The position numbers were made by a program, and so were the translations under genes. Shown here piece by piece: positions 9,201-15,426 of a DNA stretch of 28,782 nt; the stretch's first letter is position 1; every line of letters begins with the position of its first letter. A model generated the notes under the pieces. That model ran no database searches and was not told the DNA's origin. It saw only the letters and a list, made by a program, of their open reading frames with translations. The DNA comes from an uncultured Treponema sp. (GTDB lineage: Bacteria; Spirochaetota; Spirochaetia; Treponematales; Treponemataceae). The stretch spans positions 1-28,782 of the forward strand of contig CALHVG010000052.1 in assembly GCA_938039145.1 (NCBI GenBank), in the 5' to 3' direction.

Positions 9201-9484
9201 ATGAACGATGTGCTTTTTTCGCTTGAAGGTTCGGGGCTTTCAAGTCTTACTTTGCCGGGAACGGACGGTTCTTCCGCTTTTTCAGGTCTGTAGTCCAGGT
9301 TGAAAAAATCTTTAGCATCTATGAACGAATAATCTTCGTATTCTATTTCATTGTCCGCAAATTGCCCTTCTGCCAATGAAAATACTTTTGAATTGCCTGA
9401 AAGTCCGTCTTTATTTTTATCGCATGAGATTGTAAAGAAAACGGCGATTGAAATGAAAGCGATTGCAAACCTGTTTTTAAACAT
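3209..9484 (-). CDS. Bacterial alpha-2-macroglobulin, thioester lipoprotein (YfhM-like)
   Basis: At 2091 aa this is the largest gene here, longer than E. coli YfhM (about 1650 aa). It starts with a lipoprotein signal (hydrophobic stretch, then TIS-C with Cys at residue 21; a relaxed spirochaete-type lipobox), so it should be membrane-anchored facing the periplasm. A charged linker of about 150 residues follows, then tandem beta-rich macroglobulin domains. The A2M domain is recognisable at about 1360-1400 (FRPTALFEPSIITD), just after an acidic run at about 1350. The thioester motif CLEQ is at C1600-Q1603 within YPYGCLEQQ, followed by the helical thioester domain. Such proteins trap proteases by covalent capture. 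An intact CLEQ implies an active trap, unlike thioester-less paralogues. The start has a weak GGGGG ribosome site. Residues 286-343 are a 29-residue tandem duplication. It forms an operon with pbpC. Confidence 0.95.
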   Translation of the reverse strand: MFKNRFAIAFISIAVFFTISCDKNKDGLSGNSKVFSLAEGQFADNEIEYEDYSFIDAKDFFNLDYRPEKAEEPSVPGKVRLESPEPSSEKSTSFIPGLRPLNKYKTKYHEKRVSDIDYEKYVSSMKSEAKKEAEKRAKNPVKSDFSEEDFEKERNSADGMAMPIKDEKADENGPLVIKDWGPKDLIPSSIKNPEFYVEFSHPVIALAALSNPEKYQKEAGLIMSISPQIRGKYIWYGTRNLSFEAAEPLDPLVEYTVTISSSVKSIGGQKLSGSKSFTAKSAVPFIVDILPGESAKKDTTKNIRYSDEAGLRLEIVDILPEENAKKDTTKNIRYSDEAGLRLEDAKFFKVRFNGYLTQESAKNLIKVSMEDSGQWSAQPLSFSIIPDYSKENGNDSMQDALLSNSFYITILSPLQKDHYIAVESYDALNNTFHKKGYFTERPFILKESYNSSGYLQSTVSWTFRFNKEIDKTSVKNAVSVEGIKLDDANFSIYGKTLTLQFLKIPPEEERKITISKNLRDIYGANLEKEIQDNVKGRHISGYARFIDSGTKMLESQFPHKLIFEYMNANAESAYRLSKSTDPLYTPGWQEYWTSEKGGGTFFGGSTKENIREFQEIDLEPYLTNGKGNVMFEADIKTLQYEYDSIEYTPSKNFLNLQVTDLGATVRFGINKAVVMVRTLSTDKPVIGAKVYLRSYSPEKRGLPSDSALTDENGLAVINGDKRYQSLFESDYDENYIAVVVESNGDKITFRPNDHWAWGIPRGYINEALTEKPRTFMFVDRGVYKPGETVTFRGIDRNQQMGSFVPFAGKYTVTLEKNSWNDSSIYGMLQGTTSASGGFWGKFSLPKELEPGRYRIKYKRGTKTYASEVSFTVAYYEKLKIQGAVTTEEKDIYAGDSVKASVNASYLAGGYLAHQPYAANWYTEPATFSPSAKELEKFKFGINTYWDDDYEGRKHVASYSSILSSKGTAEISCSTEGNMKGTPYIYRVEVDVTDESNQKITLSSSKFVNPAMFYMGIGPVNGKGGFVKTKKEMSIPLVMVSPDEKIVEDMSISSSAIEYTFTRHYWTYDIQNSVDDSLYKRYTEHHETESKGSIKASPVTKLTLVPQKAGYYTLTVSATDKKGRVSTSSRDFYITGSDASCFFSDDDTSLKLTPDKNLYNPGETAQVLLESPLEKGDYLICVEREGIFTQEIRHIPENTTVIDVPVARNYVPVCYVTVSSYSVRKGKPTHEYGERDMDKPKGYYGATMLFVNPLVRAFSIQAETDSPVYRPGDTATVNIKATKAGKPLANSEITVMAVDRAVLDLIDYHVPNPIKFFYDEYNFRLRVSGGDSRAYLMDPVTYSIKNLQGGDEDDDKDEDERKDFRPTALFEPSIITDKDGNASVSFRVPDSLTTYRLTAFGVNGELLAIQENEFAVQNPINVQAVQPRRLRERDTAECGVILTNLDANSHEVEVSVSIRSPKSNSPDDETMGLLTKAGSAFIDGETVHTVKVAGGQTSAVYFDIAAQDDGDIELVYRIKSGVLKERLVSRLTIEKTYCMETVALQGSTDSFKGKSVSAAEEIVIPSFAEDGKGSLSVTLDATRLGLLGSAVNYVFDYPYGCLEQQSSKILPLVMFEEYIDVFGLNSKIKNTKKCVISHFKNWKNEQLDDGGFPYWPGTKTSSLYVSLRMAHIYATAMNRGYKHKDFPIDIENLLSYIKTEIMKNSESKGKNLPTNDMAYALYVFSMLDDDSLDSFYPLFEEEAKKDHYIGALTALSYMNKGGNKNIEKARYLAERIRMYMRPNLRSVDITDPIGYRNSSIFHTDIDKTAEILKLFTRINPSDEMVDRLVYNLLSECQNGYWASTATTSNILEAFNDVIKGRNLDYTDFKGKATIENITFSEGSFKGAGAKPITVKREFEGPILSGLKKDEPFLLKFSANGTGKLYYNAELKYALPDETISKRNNGFDVRYTIYDTEKKNNIEPNTGNLVYSLKSGTTYKITVTVSSTMDAYNVALRIPIPSGAEILDPRFKTSGSVENESIKSEWWTSLSNSVIYDNEFQCFWDNFKKGEHEVSFLFRAARRGVYPVTPALAECMYSAERFGRSDGYIYTIE
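8456..8629 (-). repeat. Two-copy 87-bp tandem direct repeat inside the alpha-2-macroglobulin gene
   Basis: The units 8456-8542 and 8543-8629 are head to tail and differ at 4 of 87 positions. The unit length is a multiple of three, so the frame is kept. It encodes two 29-residue copies (286-314 and 315-343), IVDILPGESAKKDTT... and IVDILPEENAKKDTT..., which differ only at two residues (G/E and S/N). Near identity at silent sites indicates a recent duplication. Confidence 0.95.
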
Positions 9485-9517
9485 TTTAGCCCCCGGGTTT
9501 TTATAACAAGTGTGAAA

Positions 9518-9546
9518 ATTATACCAAATATGCCATGCTTTTTAAA
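9518..9546 (-). promoter_or_regulatory. Probable sigma-70 promoter of the A2M-pbpC operon
   Basis: On the minus strand a perfect TATAAT (9518-9523) lies 17 nt from a poor -35 hexamer, TTTAAA (9541-9546). Initiation would fall near 9511, 27 nt before the ATG at 9484. It diverges from the flgN promoter, about 70 bp away. Confidence 0.5.
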
Positions 9547-9613
9547 CTCCATCTTTCTATGCATAAAACGCCGTGTCCGCTGATTTATTCCTGCCGCATA
9601 AGAATAAAAATAC

Positions 9614-9640
9614 TAAAGTTCATTTTCCAAATTCCGATAA
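9614..9640 (+). promoter_or_regulatory. Sigma-28 (FliA/WhiG-type) promoter of the flgN-flgK-flgL-fliW-csrA operon
   Basis: TAAAGTT begins at 9614. After exactly 15 nt from TAAA comes TCCGATAA (9633-9640). The enterobacterial consensus is TAAA-N15-GCCGATAA, so only the first G of the -10 element differs. Initiation would be near 9647, leaving a 40-nt leader before flgN. This is strong evidence that the operon belongs to the late flagellar regulon. Confidence 0.85.
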
Positions 9641-9686
9641 GGAAATGAGGTTTTAAGGATTCGTTCCTTCCTTTGAGGAGATTTGC

Positions 9687-10109
9687 ATGAATCGAGATTA
9701 TGCTGAAGTTCTTGAAAAAGAAGATAAGGTTATTTCCGAAATGCTTGTGGAACAGAACAGGTTGAGGAAAGCCGTAATCGAAAAAGACTGGATAGAACTT
9801 GTGGATGTGACCGCAAGGCTTAATTTTCTGATGGATTCTTTCAATGAACTCGACGCAGAAAGAGAAAGCCTTGCTTCGGAAAAGAAGACCTATTCTGAGG
9901 AAGAAAATAATCTTTTGGCGCTTGTAAGGGGAAAACTCGTTCAATGCAGAAGCGAAAATAAGGCGTTGGGCGATTACATAGATATTACGAAAGGCTTTGT
10001 GCAGAAAACCATCGACGAAGCTCTTCCGCAGAGCAAGAACAGGCTGTATTCAAAGAAAGGCTACATAGTCCAGCAGCCGGAAAGCGTGGTTGTGAACACA
10101 CTGTTCTGA
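9687..10109 (+). CDS. flgN: FlgN-family flagellar chaperone
   Basis: This 140-aa protein is acidic, hydrophilic and mostly helical, with long charged heptad-like stretches. That is the size and character of FlgN, the cytoplasmic chaperone that holds FlgK and FlgL before export. There is no catalytic motif, so the call rests on fold character, on length and above all on position: first gene of the operon, 19 nt before flgK. The start is supported by GAGGAG (9675-9680), 6 nt ahead of ATG. It has its own sigma-28 promoter. A possible small leader hairpin (AAGGA-TTCGT-TCCTT, 9655-9669) precedes the ribosome site. Confidence 0.8.
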   Translation: MNRDYAEVLEKEDKVISEMLVEQNRLRKAVIEKDWIELVDVTARLNFLMDSFNELDAERESLASEKKTYSEEENNLLALVRGKLVQCRSENKALGDYIDITKGFVQKTIDEALPQSKNRLYSKKGYIVQQPESVVVNTLF

Positions 10110-10128
10110 TTTTATAGAGAGGCGAAAA

Positions 10129-12000
10129 ATGGGATCGACATTTTCAGGAATAGAACTTGGAAAACGCAGCATCATGGCGCATACGGATGCCATCACCACG
10201 GCAGGTCATAATATTTCAAATGCATCCACCGAAGGGTATTCACGTCAACGAGTGAATATGAAGGAATTTGACCCTCTTTACAGACCCGACTTGGAGAGGG
10301 CAGAAAGGGCGGGCATGATAGGTCAGGGAATCGATACTCAAAGCGTGGAGCGAATCCGTGACGAAATGCTTGATCAGCGAATCACTTCGATTCAGAACGA
10401 AGAATCCTACTGGAAGACAAGAAGCGACTACTACACGATGATAGAGGCTGTCTACAACGAACCTGAGGAAGTCTCTATAAGATTCAACATGGATAAATTC
10501 TGGGAAAGTTGGCAGGAACTTTCAATGCATCCTGAAAACCAGGCTTCAAGGCAAGCTGTGGTTACAAGAGCCGAATCTTTGACCGATTCAATAAGGACAA
10601 AGTGGGATTCACTTACCGGAATCGGAAGCCTTATAAATTCAGACATAGAGACCACCGTAAAACAAGTGAACGACTATGCAAAAGAGATAGCTGCAATCAA
10701 TAAAGAAATCGTAAGAAGCCGTGCCATGGGCGATAACCCGAACGACCTTCTTGACAGGCGCGACCTTCTTGTGGACAAACTTTCAAAACTTGCAAACATA
10801 ACCACCGACCGCCGGGATGCGGACGAGTTCATGGTTCATCTTGGCGGACAGGTTCTGGTTCAAGGGGGAATCGCAAGGGTTTTTGACATTGTAAGCCCCA
10901 CGGACAACAACTCGTACAGTAAACTTGTATGGGACGACACAAGACTTGACGCAAATATTAAAGGCGGAATTCTCGGCGCTCTTATAGAACTTAGGGACAT
11001 TGATATCCGTGAGGAAATCCAGGGTCTTAACACAATGACGATGAATTTTTCCGACCTTGTAAATGATGTTCATAGGAATGCGTACGGTCTAAACCATGTC
11101 ACAGGTCTTGATTTTTTCACCCACAGACCGTTTGTTGAGAATGTGAACGGTAACTTTGACAGGGACGGCGACGGAGCGTTCGATAGCTCATACATATTCC
11201 GTCTTACAGGAACCACACGGCTTAACCTTCAGGAACAGATTGGACTTGAGGGTGTCATGACGCTTAGCGGACATTCAGGAAATGTTGAAGTTCCGTATCA
11301 TCCGACTGATACAGTCGAGGCTGTCATAAACCGCATAAACGATTCAGCGGGCGAGGTAAAGGCATATCTTGACAGGAATAATAATCTTGTTCTCAAGGCG
11401 ACCACCAGTCAGGATTCCGGAAACCCCGATTTTGTAATCCGTCATGTGGAAGATTCAGGCTTTTTCCTCACAGGATATTCCGGAATTCTTTCTGCAAGCG
11501 GAGAAGCAGGCGCGTTCGACTATGCAAGAGCCGATGCTGTAACTTCTCTTAACGGAGCTCAGTTTGCCGTGACTCCTGTCGTAAATCCGTCAGGCTACAT
11601 AGAAGTGAACGAAGTCATAAAAAACGATGTCATGAGCGTGGCAGCCGCATACAGGGACGATTCGGGAAACATAAATCCGGGAGACGCGAGAGCCGCCATC
11701 GATGTTGCTTCCATAAGAAACACAAGAATAATGATTGGAAGCAAAAAGACCTTGGACGACTATTTTTCAGACAGCGTAACTAACGTGGCGTTAAAAGGCG
11801 AGCAGGCGGAGAACAATTTCAACAGCCATCTTGCAATAATGAACGACCTTAGAAATCTTAGGGATTCAATAAGCGGAGTGAACATCGACGAGGAACTTTC
11901 GGACATAATAAAATTCCAGCACGGCTACAACGCCGCGGCAAAATTCGTAAGCGTCTGGGACAGCCTCATCGACACGGTAATAAACCGTCTTGGAGTCTAG
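10129..12000 (+). CDS. flgK: Flagellar hook-associated protein 1 (hook-filament junction)
   Basis: FlgK is the first of the two junction proteins between hook and filament and is exported by the flagellar type III apparatus. At 623 aa it is a little longer than the enterobacterial protein. The N-terminus has the canonical rod/hook signature (GIELGKRSIMAHTDAITTAG, then HNISNASTEGYSRQR). The C-terminal helix contains the usual NLIKFQ-like element (SDIIKFQHGYNAAAKFVSVW). The middle carries a calcium-binding-like acidic loop, DRDGDGAFD, at residues 344-352, and a flagellin-IN-like stretch after it. The start is set by AGAGAGG upstream of ATG. It is co-directional with flgN (19-nt gap) and flgL (53-nt gap). 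Confidence 0.96.
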   Translation: MGSTFSGIELGKRSIMAHTDAITTAGHNISNASTEGYSRQRVNMKEFDPLYRPDLERAERAGMIGQGIDTQSVERIRDEMLDQRITSIQNEESYWKTRSDYYTMIEAVYNEPEEVSIRFNMDKFWESWQELSMHPENQASRQAVVTRAESLTDSIRTKWDSLTGIGSLINSDIETTVKQVNDYAKEIAAINKEIVRSRAMGDNPNDLLDRRDLLVDKLSKLANITTDRRDADEFMVHLGGQVLVQGGIARVFDIVSPTDNNSYSKLVWDDTRLDANIKGGILGALIELRDIDIREEIQGLNTMTMNFSDLVNDVHRNAYGLNHVTGLDFFTHRPFVENVNGNFDRDGDGAFDSSYIFRLTGTTRLNLQEQIGLEGVMTLSGHSGNVEVPYHPTDTVEAVINRINDSAGEVKAYLDRNNNLVLKATTSQDSGNPDFVIRHVEDSGFFLTGYSGILSASGEAGAFDYARADAVTSLNGAQFAVTPVVNPSGYIEVNEVIKNDVMSVAAAYRDDSGNINPGDARAAIDVASIRNTRIMIGSKKTLDDYFSDSVTNVALKGEQAENNFNSHLAIMNDLRNLRDSISGVNIDEELSDIIKFQHGYNAAAKFVSVWDSLIDTVINRLGV

Positions 12001-12053
12001 GTGTTCCAAGGCGAACATTTGTCAGGTGATATTTAGTTTTACGGGAGCAGCAC

Positions 12054-13298
12054 ATGAGAAGAATCAGTTCCGGCATGAACAATATGGATACGCAGTATGC
12101 GCTTAGAATCCAAGAAGGGAGGCTTAACCGGGCAAACAATCAGATGGGAAGCCAGCAAAAAATACAGCAGCTTAGGGAAGACCCGATTGCGGCAGGTCAT
12201 CTTGTGCGCTACAAGTCCTATCTTGGGCGTGTGAATATTTTTGAGAAAAACGCAAGGACACTTACGGATAATTTTGCGCTCAGGGAAGGATACATGTCAA
12301 ATTCCCTTGAAATCATGCAGAGGGTTCGTGAGCTTGCGGTCACGGGCGCAAACGGAATCTACACAAAGGACGACCTTAACAACATGGCGATGGAGGTTGA
12401 CGAGCTTTTGAAGGAACTTGTCCAGAACGCAAACGCAATCTCCTCGGACGGAAATGCCGTTTTTGGCGGAACGAACACAAAGGCAGTTCCGTTCGAGATA
12501 GAGATGGGCGCGGTTCAGGGAAGCGGAGTTCCGCTCATCGAAAGCGTAAGGTACAACGGAAACATCGACACAAACAAAATCGAAGTTGACGAAAACAAAT
12601 ACATGACCGTTGACAACGCAGGAAACAGGACGTTTTGGGCGGAAGAGCAGCATCTTTTCGGCGGAAGGGATGCAAGTTCGTGGCAGGCTTCAAGCGACAG
12701 CGTGATTTCTGTAGACGGAATCAAGATAAACATAAATGCGGGCGACAATGTGTACGCCCTTGCAGCAAAAATAAACGAAAGCGGTTCTGCGGTAAAGGCA
12801 AACATAGATCCGGTTTCGAGAGGGCTTAATCTTCAGACAACGGACGCAAGGCAGCTTTGGCTTCAGGACATTCAGGGCGGCGCTCTTTCGGAACTTGGAC
12901 TTATAAAGGATTCAGGACAGAAGCCGCCGTACAACATAGGAAACGGTGTCCGTGTTTCAGGCGGTTCGATGTTCGATACTGTCATAGCGTTCAGGGATGC
13001 GCTTCTAAAAGGTGACAGCGAATCCATAGGTTCTAGGGTTTTGGTTTCATTGGATGCCGGAATCAACAATCTTGTTACCCGCATAGCGAAGTCCGGAAGC
13101 GAATACGAGAGAGCACAGCTGAACGTCGCAAGAAACGGACACACCGCGCTTAACGTAACTGCTCAGGTGAGCCGGGAAGGCGACCTTGACATAACCAAGG
13201 CGATAACGGACATGAAAATGCTTGACTATGCGTACCAGGCGACATTGAGCAATGCCGGAAAAATGTATCAGAACACACTCCTGAACTATATGCGATAA
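12054..13298 (+). CDS. flgL: Flagellar hook-associated protein 3 (hook-filament junction)
   Basis: FlgL is the second junction protein, sitting between FlgK and the filament. At 414 aa it shows flagellin-like ends: an N-terminal MRRISSGMNNMDTQYALRIQ region with helix-forming heptads, and a C-terminal YAYQATLSNAGKMYQNTLLN helix. An insert in the middle (around residues 220-265, VISVDGIKININAGDN) resembles the flagellin-IN motif. The ribosome site GGGAG lies 6 nt before ATG. It is 11 nt upstream of fliW, in the same operon. Confidence 0.95.
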   Translation: MRRISSGMNNMDTQYALRIQEGRLNRANNQMGSQQKIQQLREDPIAAGHLVRYKSYLGRVNIFEKNARTLTDNFALREGYMSNSLEIMQRVRELAVTGANGIYTKDDLNNMAMEVDELLKELVQNANAISSDGNAVFGGTNTKAVPFEIEMGAVQGSGVPLIESVRYNGNIDTNKIEVDENKYMTVDNAGNRTFWAEEQHLFGGRDASSWQASSDSVISVDGIKININAGDNVYALAAKINESGSAVKANIDPVSRGLNLQTTDARQLWLQDIQGGALSELGLIKDSGQKPPYNIGNGVRVSGGSMFDTVIAFRDALLKGDSESIGSRVLVSLDAGINNLVTRIAKSGSEYERAQLNVARNGHTALNVTAQVSREGDLDITKAITDMKMLDYAYQATLSNAGKMYQNTLLNYMR

Positions 13299-13309
13299 GC
13301 GAGGAAATC

Positions 13310-13750
13310 ATGGAAGTAGAAACAAAGGCTGACGGAATAGTTGAGGTAGAGGAAAGGCAGATTGTTACTTTCCCTGAAGGAATCCTTGGATTCGAGGATT
13401 TCCACAGGTACGCCCTGATAAATTCCAAATACGAGCCGTTCATTTGGCTTCAGTCCCTCGAAGAGAAAAATCTGGCATTCCTTCTTGTAGATCCGTTTTT
13501 GATTTGCAGTGACTATGAGGCTGACATAGACGATGAGACATTGGGAAAAATCCAGGTTTCCTCTCCGGAAGATATAGTCGTGATGGCTATAGTAACGATT
13601 CCTTCGGAAGGCTCTCCGATAACCGCAAATTTCTTAGGTCCTATCGTTATCAATCGAAAGAACAACAGCTGCATTCAGGTTGTGCTGAACGACAGCCGCT
13701 GGGACACGAAATTTGACATAATCAAAGCCTTGAAAAGCAAGGGGAACTGA
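13310..13750 (+). CDS. fliW: Flagellar assembly factor / CsrA antagonist
   Basis: At 146 aa it has the typical FliW length and layout: the early VTFPEGILGFEDFHRYALI signature, FLLVDPFLI in the middle and TANFLGPIVIN near the C-terminus. In Bacillus and other bacteria FliW binds both flagellin and CsrA, releasing flagellin mRNA from CsrA repression when unassembled flagellin is scarce. That mechanism is established knowledge for the family and is inferred here. The gene directly precedes csrA with a 3-nt gap, as in many genomes. The start is preceded by GAGGAAA. Confidence 0.96.
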   Translation: MEVETKADGIVEVEERQIVTFPEGILGFEDFHRYALINSKYEPFIWLQSLEEKNLAFLLVDPFLICSDYEADIDDETLGKIQVSSPEDIVVMAIVTIPSEGSPITANFLGPIVINRKNNSCIQVVLNDSRWDTKFDIIKALKSKGN

Positions 13751-13753
13751 CAT

Positions 13754-13984
13754 ATGTTGATTCTTTCCCGAAAAACAGACCAACAGATAAAGATAGGGGA
13801 ACAGATAACCCTTACGATAATAGAAATCAGAGGCGATCAGGTAAAAATCGGTGTCGAGGCTCCAAAAAGCGTGAAGGTATTCCGGGAGGAAGTTTTCAGC
13901 GCGATAAAGAACGAGAACACAAAGGCCGCTTCCGTAAGTACGGACAAAATAGGACCTCTTTCCCAAATGCTGAAAAACACCTGA
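13754..13984 (+). CDS. csrA: Carbon storage regulator CsrA (RNA-binding translational repressor)
   Basis: This 76-aa protein has the conserved MLILSRKTDQQIKIG start, GVEAPK and VKVFREEV, including the key RNA-contacting arginine of the FREE segment. CsrA dimers bind ANGGA sequences in hairpin loops over ribosome sites. Candidate targets in this window are the first flaB and flaG leaders. It is the last gene of the operon and its stop is 3 bp from the convergent tsaB stop. Start: AAGGGGAA lies just ahead of the ATG, with overlap into the fliW end. Confidence 0.96.
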   Translation: MLILSRKTDQQIKIGEQITLTIIEIRGDQVKIGVEAPKSVKVFREEVFSAIKNENTKAASVSTDKIGPLSQMLKNT

Positions 13985-13987
13985 TTT

Positions 13988-14680
13988 TTAATTTTTTGTC
14001 TTGGCGGAAGCGAGATTTTCTTCCGCCTCGCTTTTCCTTATGTATACAGGACCGTCATAGTCCTTTATGCCGGTCTTTCCTTCCGAAAAATCTTTTTCCG
14101 CAAGATTCAAGAGTATATCCGTAGTTCCGCATGAAAAGGAAACGGAGCGGATAATATTTTTTGCGCCGGACTCAAGAAGGCTTTTCAATTTTTCAGAGTC
14201 AGGACCTACGACAAGAAAATCCTTATCCGTGCCGTAGCCTTCCAATAATCGCATGATATTATCGATGCTATAGTCTCCTTCCTCTACTATGCATTTTCCG
14301 TTATCGAACGCCTTTAAGTAAAACTTTTCCATATGCGCATCCATTGCGCTTATGATGATGAACGGAAGGTCAAGGAAAGGCTCTGCGTAGACATCAAGCA
14401 CCGAATATGCAAAAAGCGGCTTGTCTGCGGCAAACTCTATGGCTTTCATTGATGCGTAGCCTATCCTTAGCCCGGTGAAACTTCCCGGCCCTTGCGATAT
14501 TGAAAGAAAATCAAGTTCTTTCACCTCAAGAGCGCATTTTTCCATCACGGAAATGATTGCCGGAAGCAGAATCTCCGACTGTCTCATTCCTATGTCATAT
14601 GTCTCAGAGACAGTTTTGTCGCCATTTCTTGCAGCTATGGATATTTTTGATATCGCAGTGTCTATGGCAAGAGCCTTCAT
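13988..14680 (-). CDS. tsaB: tRNA threonylcarbamoyladenosine biosynthesis protein TsaB
   Basis: This 230-aa ASKHA-fold protein has MKALAIDTAISKISIA at the N-terminus and the signature SISQGPGSFTGLRIG at about residues 60-74. TsaB works with TsaD and TsaE to make t6A37 in ANN-decoding tRNAs. Its ATG directly follows the tsaE stop (TAAATG), the expected partner arrangement. It ends the long minus-strand series and converges on csrA. The first part is well conserved; the C-terminal third is lineage-specific, which is normal for TsaB. Confidence 0.95.
   Translation of the reverse strand: MKALAIDTAISKISIAARNGDKTVSETYDIGMRQSEILLPAIISVMEKCALEVKELDFLSISQGPGSFTGLRIGYASMKAIEFAADKPLFAYSVLDVYAEPFLDLPFIIISAMDAHMEKFYLKAFDNGKCIVEEGDYSIDNIMRLLEGYGTDKDFLVVGPDSEKLKSLLESGAKNIIRSVSFSCGTTDILLNLAEKDFSEGKTGIKDYDGPVYIRKSEAEENLASAKTKN
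14003..14035 (+). terminator. Possible terminator of the flg-csrA operon, inside the 3' end of tsaB
   Basis: On the plus strand an 8-bp stem (GGCGGAAG / CTTCCGCC, 9-nt loop) is followed by TCGCTTTT. It lies 19 nt past the csrA stop and within the opposing tsaB coding sequence. The U-tract is poor and there is none on the minus side, so it would serve only the plus-strand operon. Confidence 0.35.
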
Positions 14681-15115
14681 TTATATTATTTCTCCGTATT
14701 TCCAGTTGTCTATCGTGATTTTTCGAGAGCCGTCGTCCATTGCCTCAAGTTTCAGCACGATGGCGGATTTTGGAAGTTCTCCCATTATCTTTTCGCTCCA
14801 TTCGATTAGCGAGACCCCGTTTCCGTATAGCATGTCATCGACCCCAAGGTTCGAAAAATCCTCTTCTCCTTCAAGACGGTATACGTCCATATGGTAAAGA
14901 GGCATATTTCCTTCGTATTCGCTTATAAGGCAGAATGTCGGACTTGTGATAGTTTCTTTTACGCCTAAACTTTCTGCAATTCCTTTTGTTATTGTCGTTT
15001 TTCCCGCCGCAAGCGAACCTTGGAGCGCAATTATGTCGCCTTTATTGAGAAACTTTCCGATTTTTCTTCCAAGTTCTATGGTGTTCTCAGGCGTTTTTGT
15101 GTAAAGGGTAATCAG
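14681..15115 (-). CDS. tsaE: tRNA threonylcarbamoyladenosine biosynthesis ATPase TsaE, apparent CTG start
   Basis: TsaE is the P-loop ATPase of the t6A pathway. The reading frame shows Walker A GSLAAGKTT, then SPTF, HMDVYR and EWSEK, all standard TsaE motifs. The first ATG in frame (14905) lies after the P-loop, so it cannot be the true start. Going upstream, the frame stays open to a TGA about 40 nt before 15115 and contains no ATG, GTG or TTG. CTG at 15113-15115 overlaps the TGA stop of the preceding gene (CTGA, like the common ATGA junction). It has AAGGAAG about 7 nt upstream, giving a 144-aa protein of normal length. ATT just after it is a weaker alternative. The annotated start is inferred; the identity is secure. 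Confidence 0.88.
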   Translation of the reverse strand: MITLYTKTPENTIELGRKIGKFLNKGDIIALQGSLAAGKTTITKGIAESLGVKETITSPTFCLISEYEGNMPLYHMDVYRLEGEEDFSNLGVDDMLYGNGVSLIEWSEKIMGELPKSAIVLKLEAMDDGSRKITIDNWKYGEII

Positions 15116-15372
15116 GGGAGTCTTCCTTCTTTGTCTTCGTCCAAAATATATGATTCAAGGGCTTTCTTTATAGGAATGATTGGATAGTTCAGGTCGCTGT
15201 CAAGGTTGATGTCTATGGTAGTTGTTCCGAACGGACTTGTTTCGATGGAGAAAGTTACGGAAGCCGTCAATGTGTTTCCCGGAACTTCTATCAAGACGAT
15301 GCCTGAGAATTTTCTCATGTAATAAATATAACCTTCTTCTCTGTAGAGATCCCGAAGCCCTAGGATTTTCAT
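15112..15372 (-). CDS. Small hypothetical protein upstream of tsaE
   Basis: This is 86 aa from the ATG at 15372 (MKILGLRDLYREEGYIYYMR). A TTG 33 nt upstream is possible but has no better ribosome site; GGAG lies 11 nt before the ATG. The sequence is mixed alpha/beta with no signal peptide, helix hairpin or catalytic motif I recognise. It is 54 nt after the PilZ gene and overlaps tsaE by 4 nt, so it is translated from the same mRNA. I cannot assign a function. Confidence 0.75.
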   Translation of the reverse strand: MKILGLRDLYREEGYIYYMRKFSGIVLIEVPGNTLTASVTFSIETSPFGTTTIDINLDSDLNYPIIPIKKALESYILDEDKEGRLP

Positions 15373-15426
15373 AAAGTGCGATACTCCAATGTATTTTCTT
15401 TGCAATCGTTACATAACCTAGATATT

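Noticed and set aside
14681..14905. A short 74-aa gene starting at 14905
   Set aside because: It is the C-terminal half of tsaE; the P-loop lies upstream in the same open frame.
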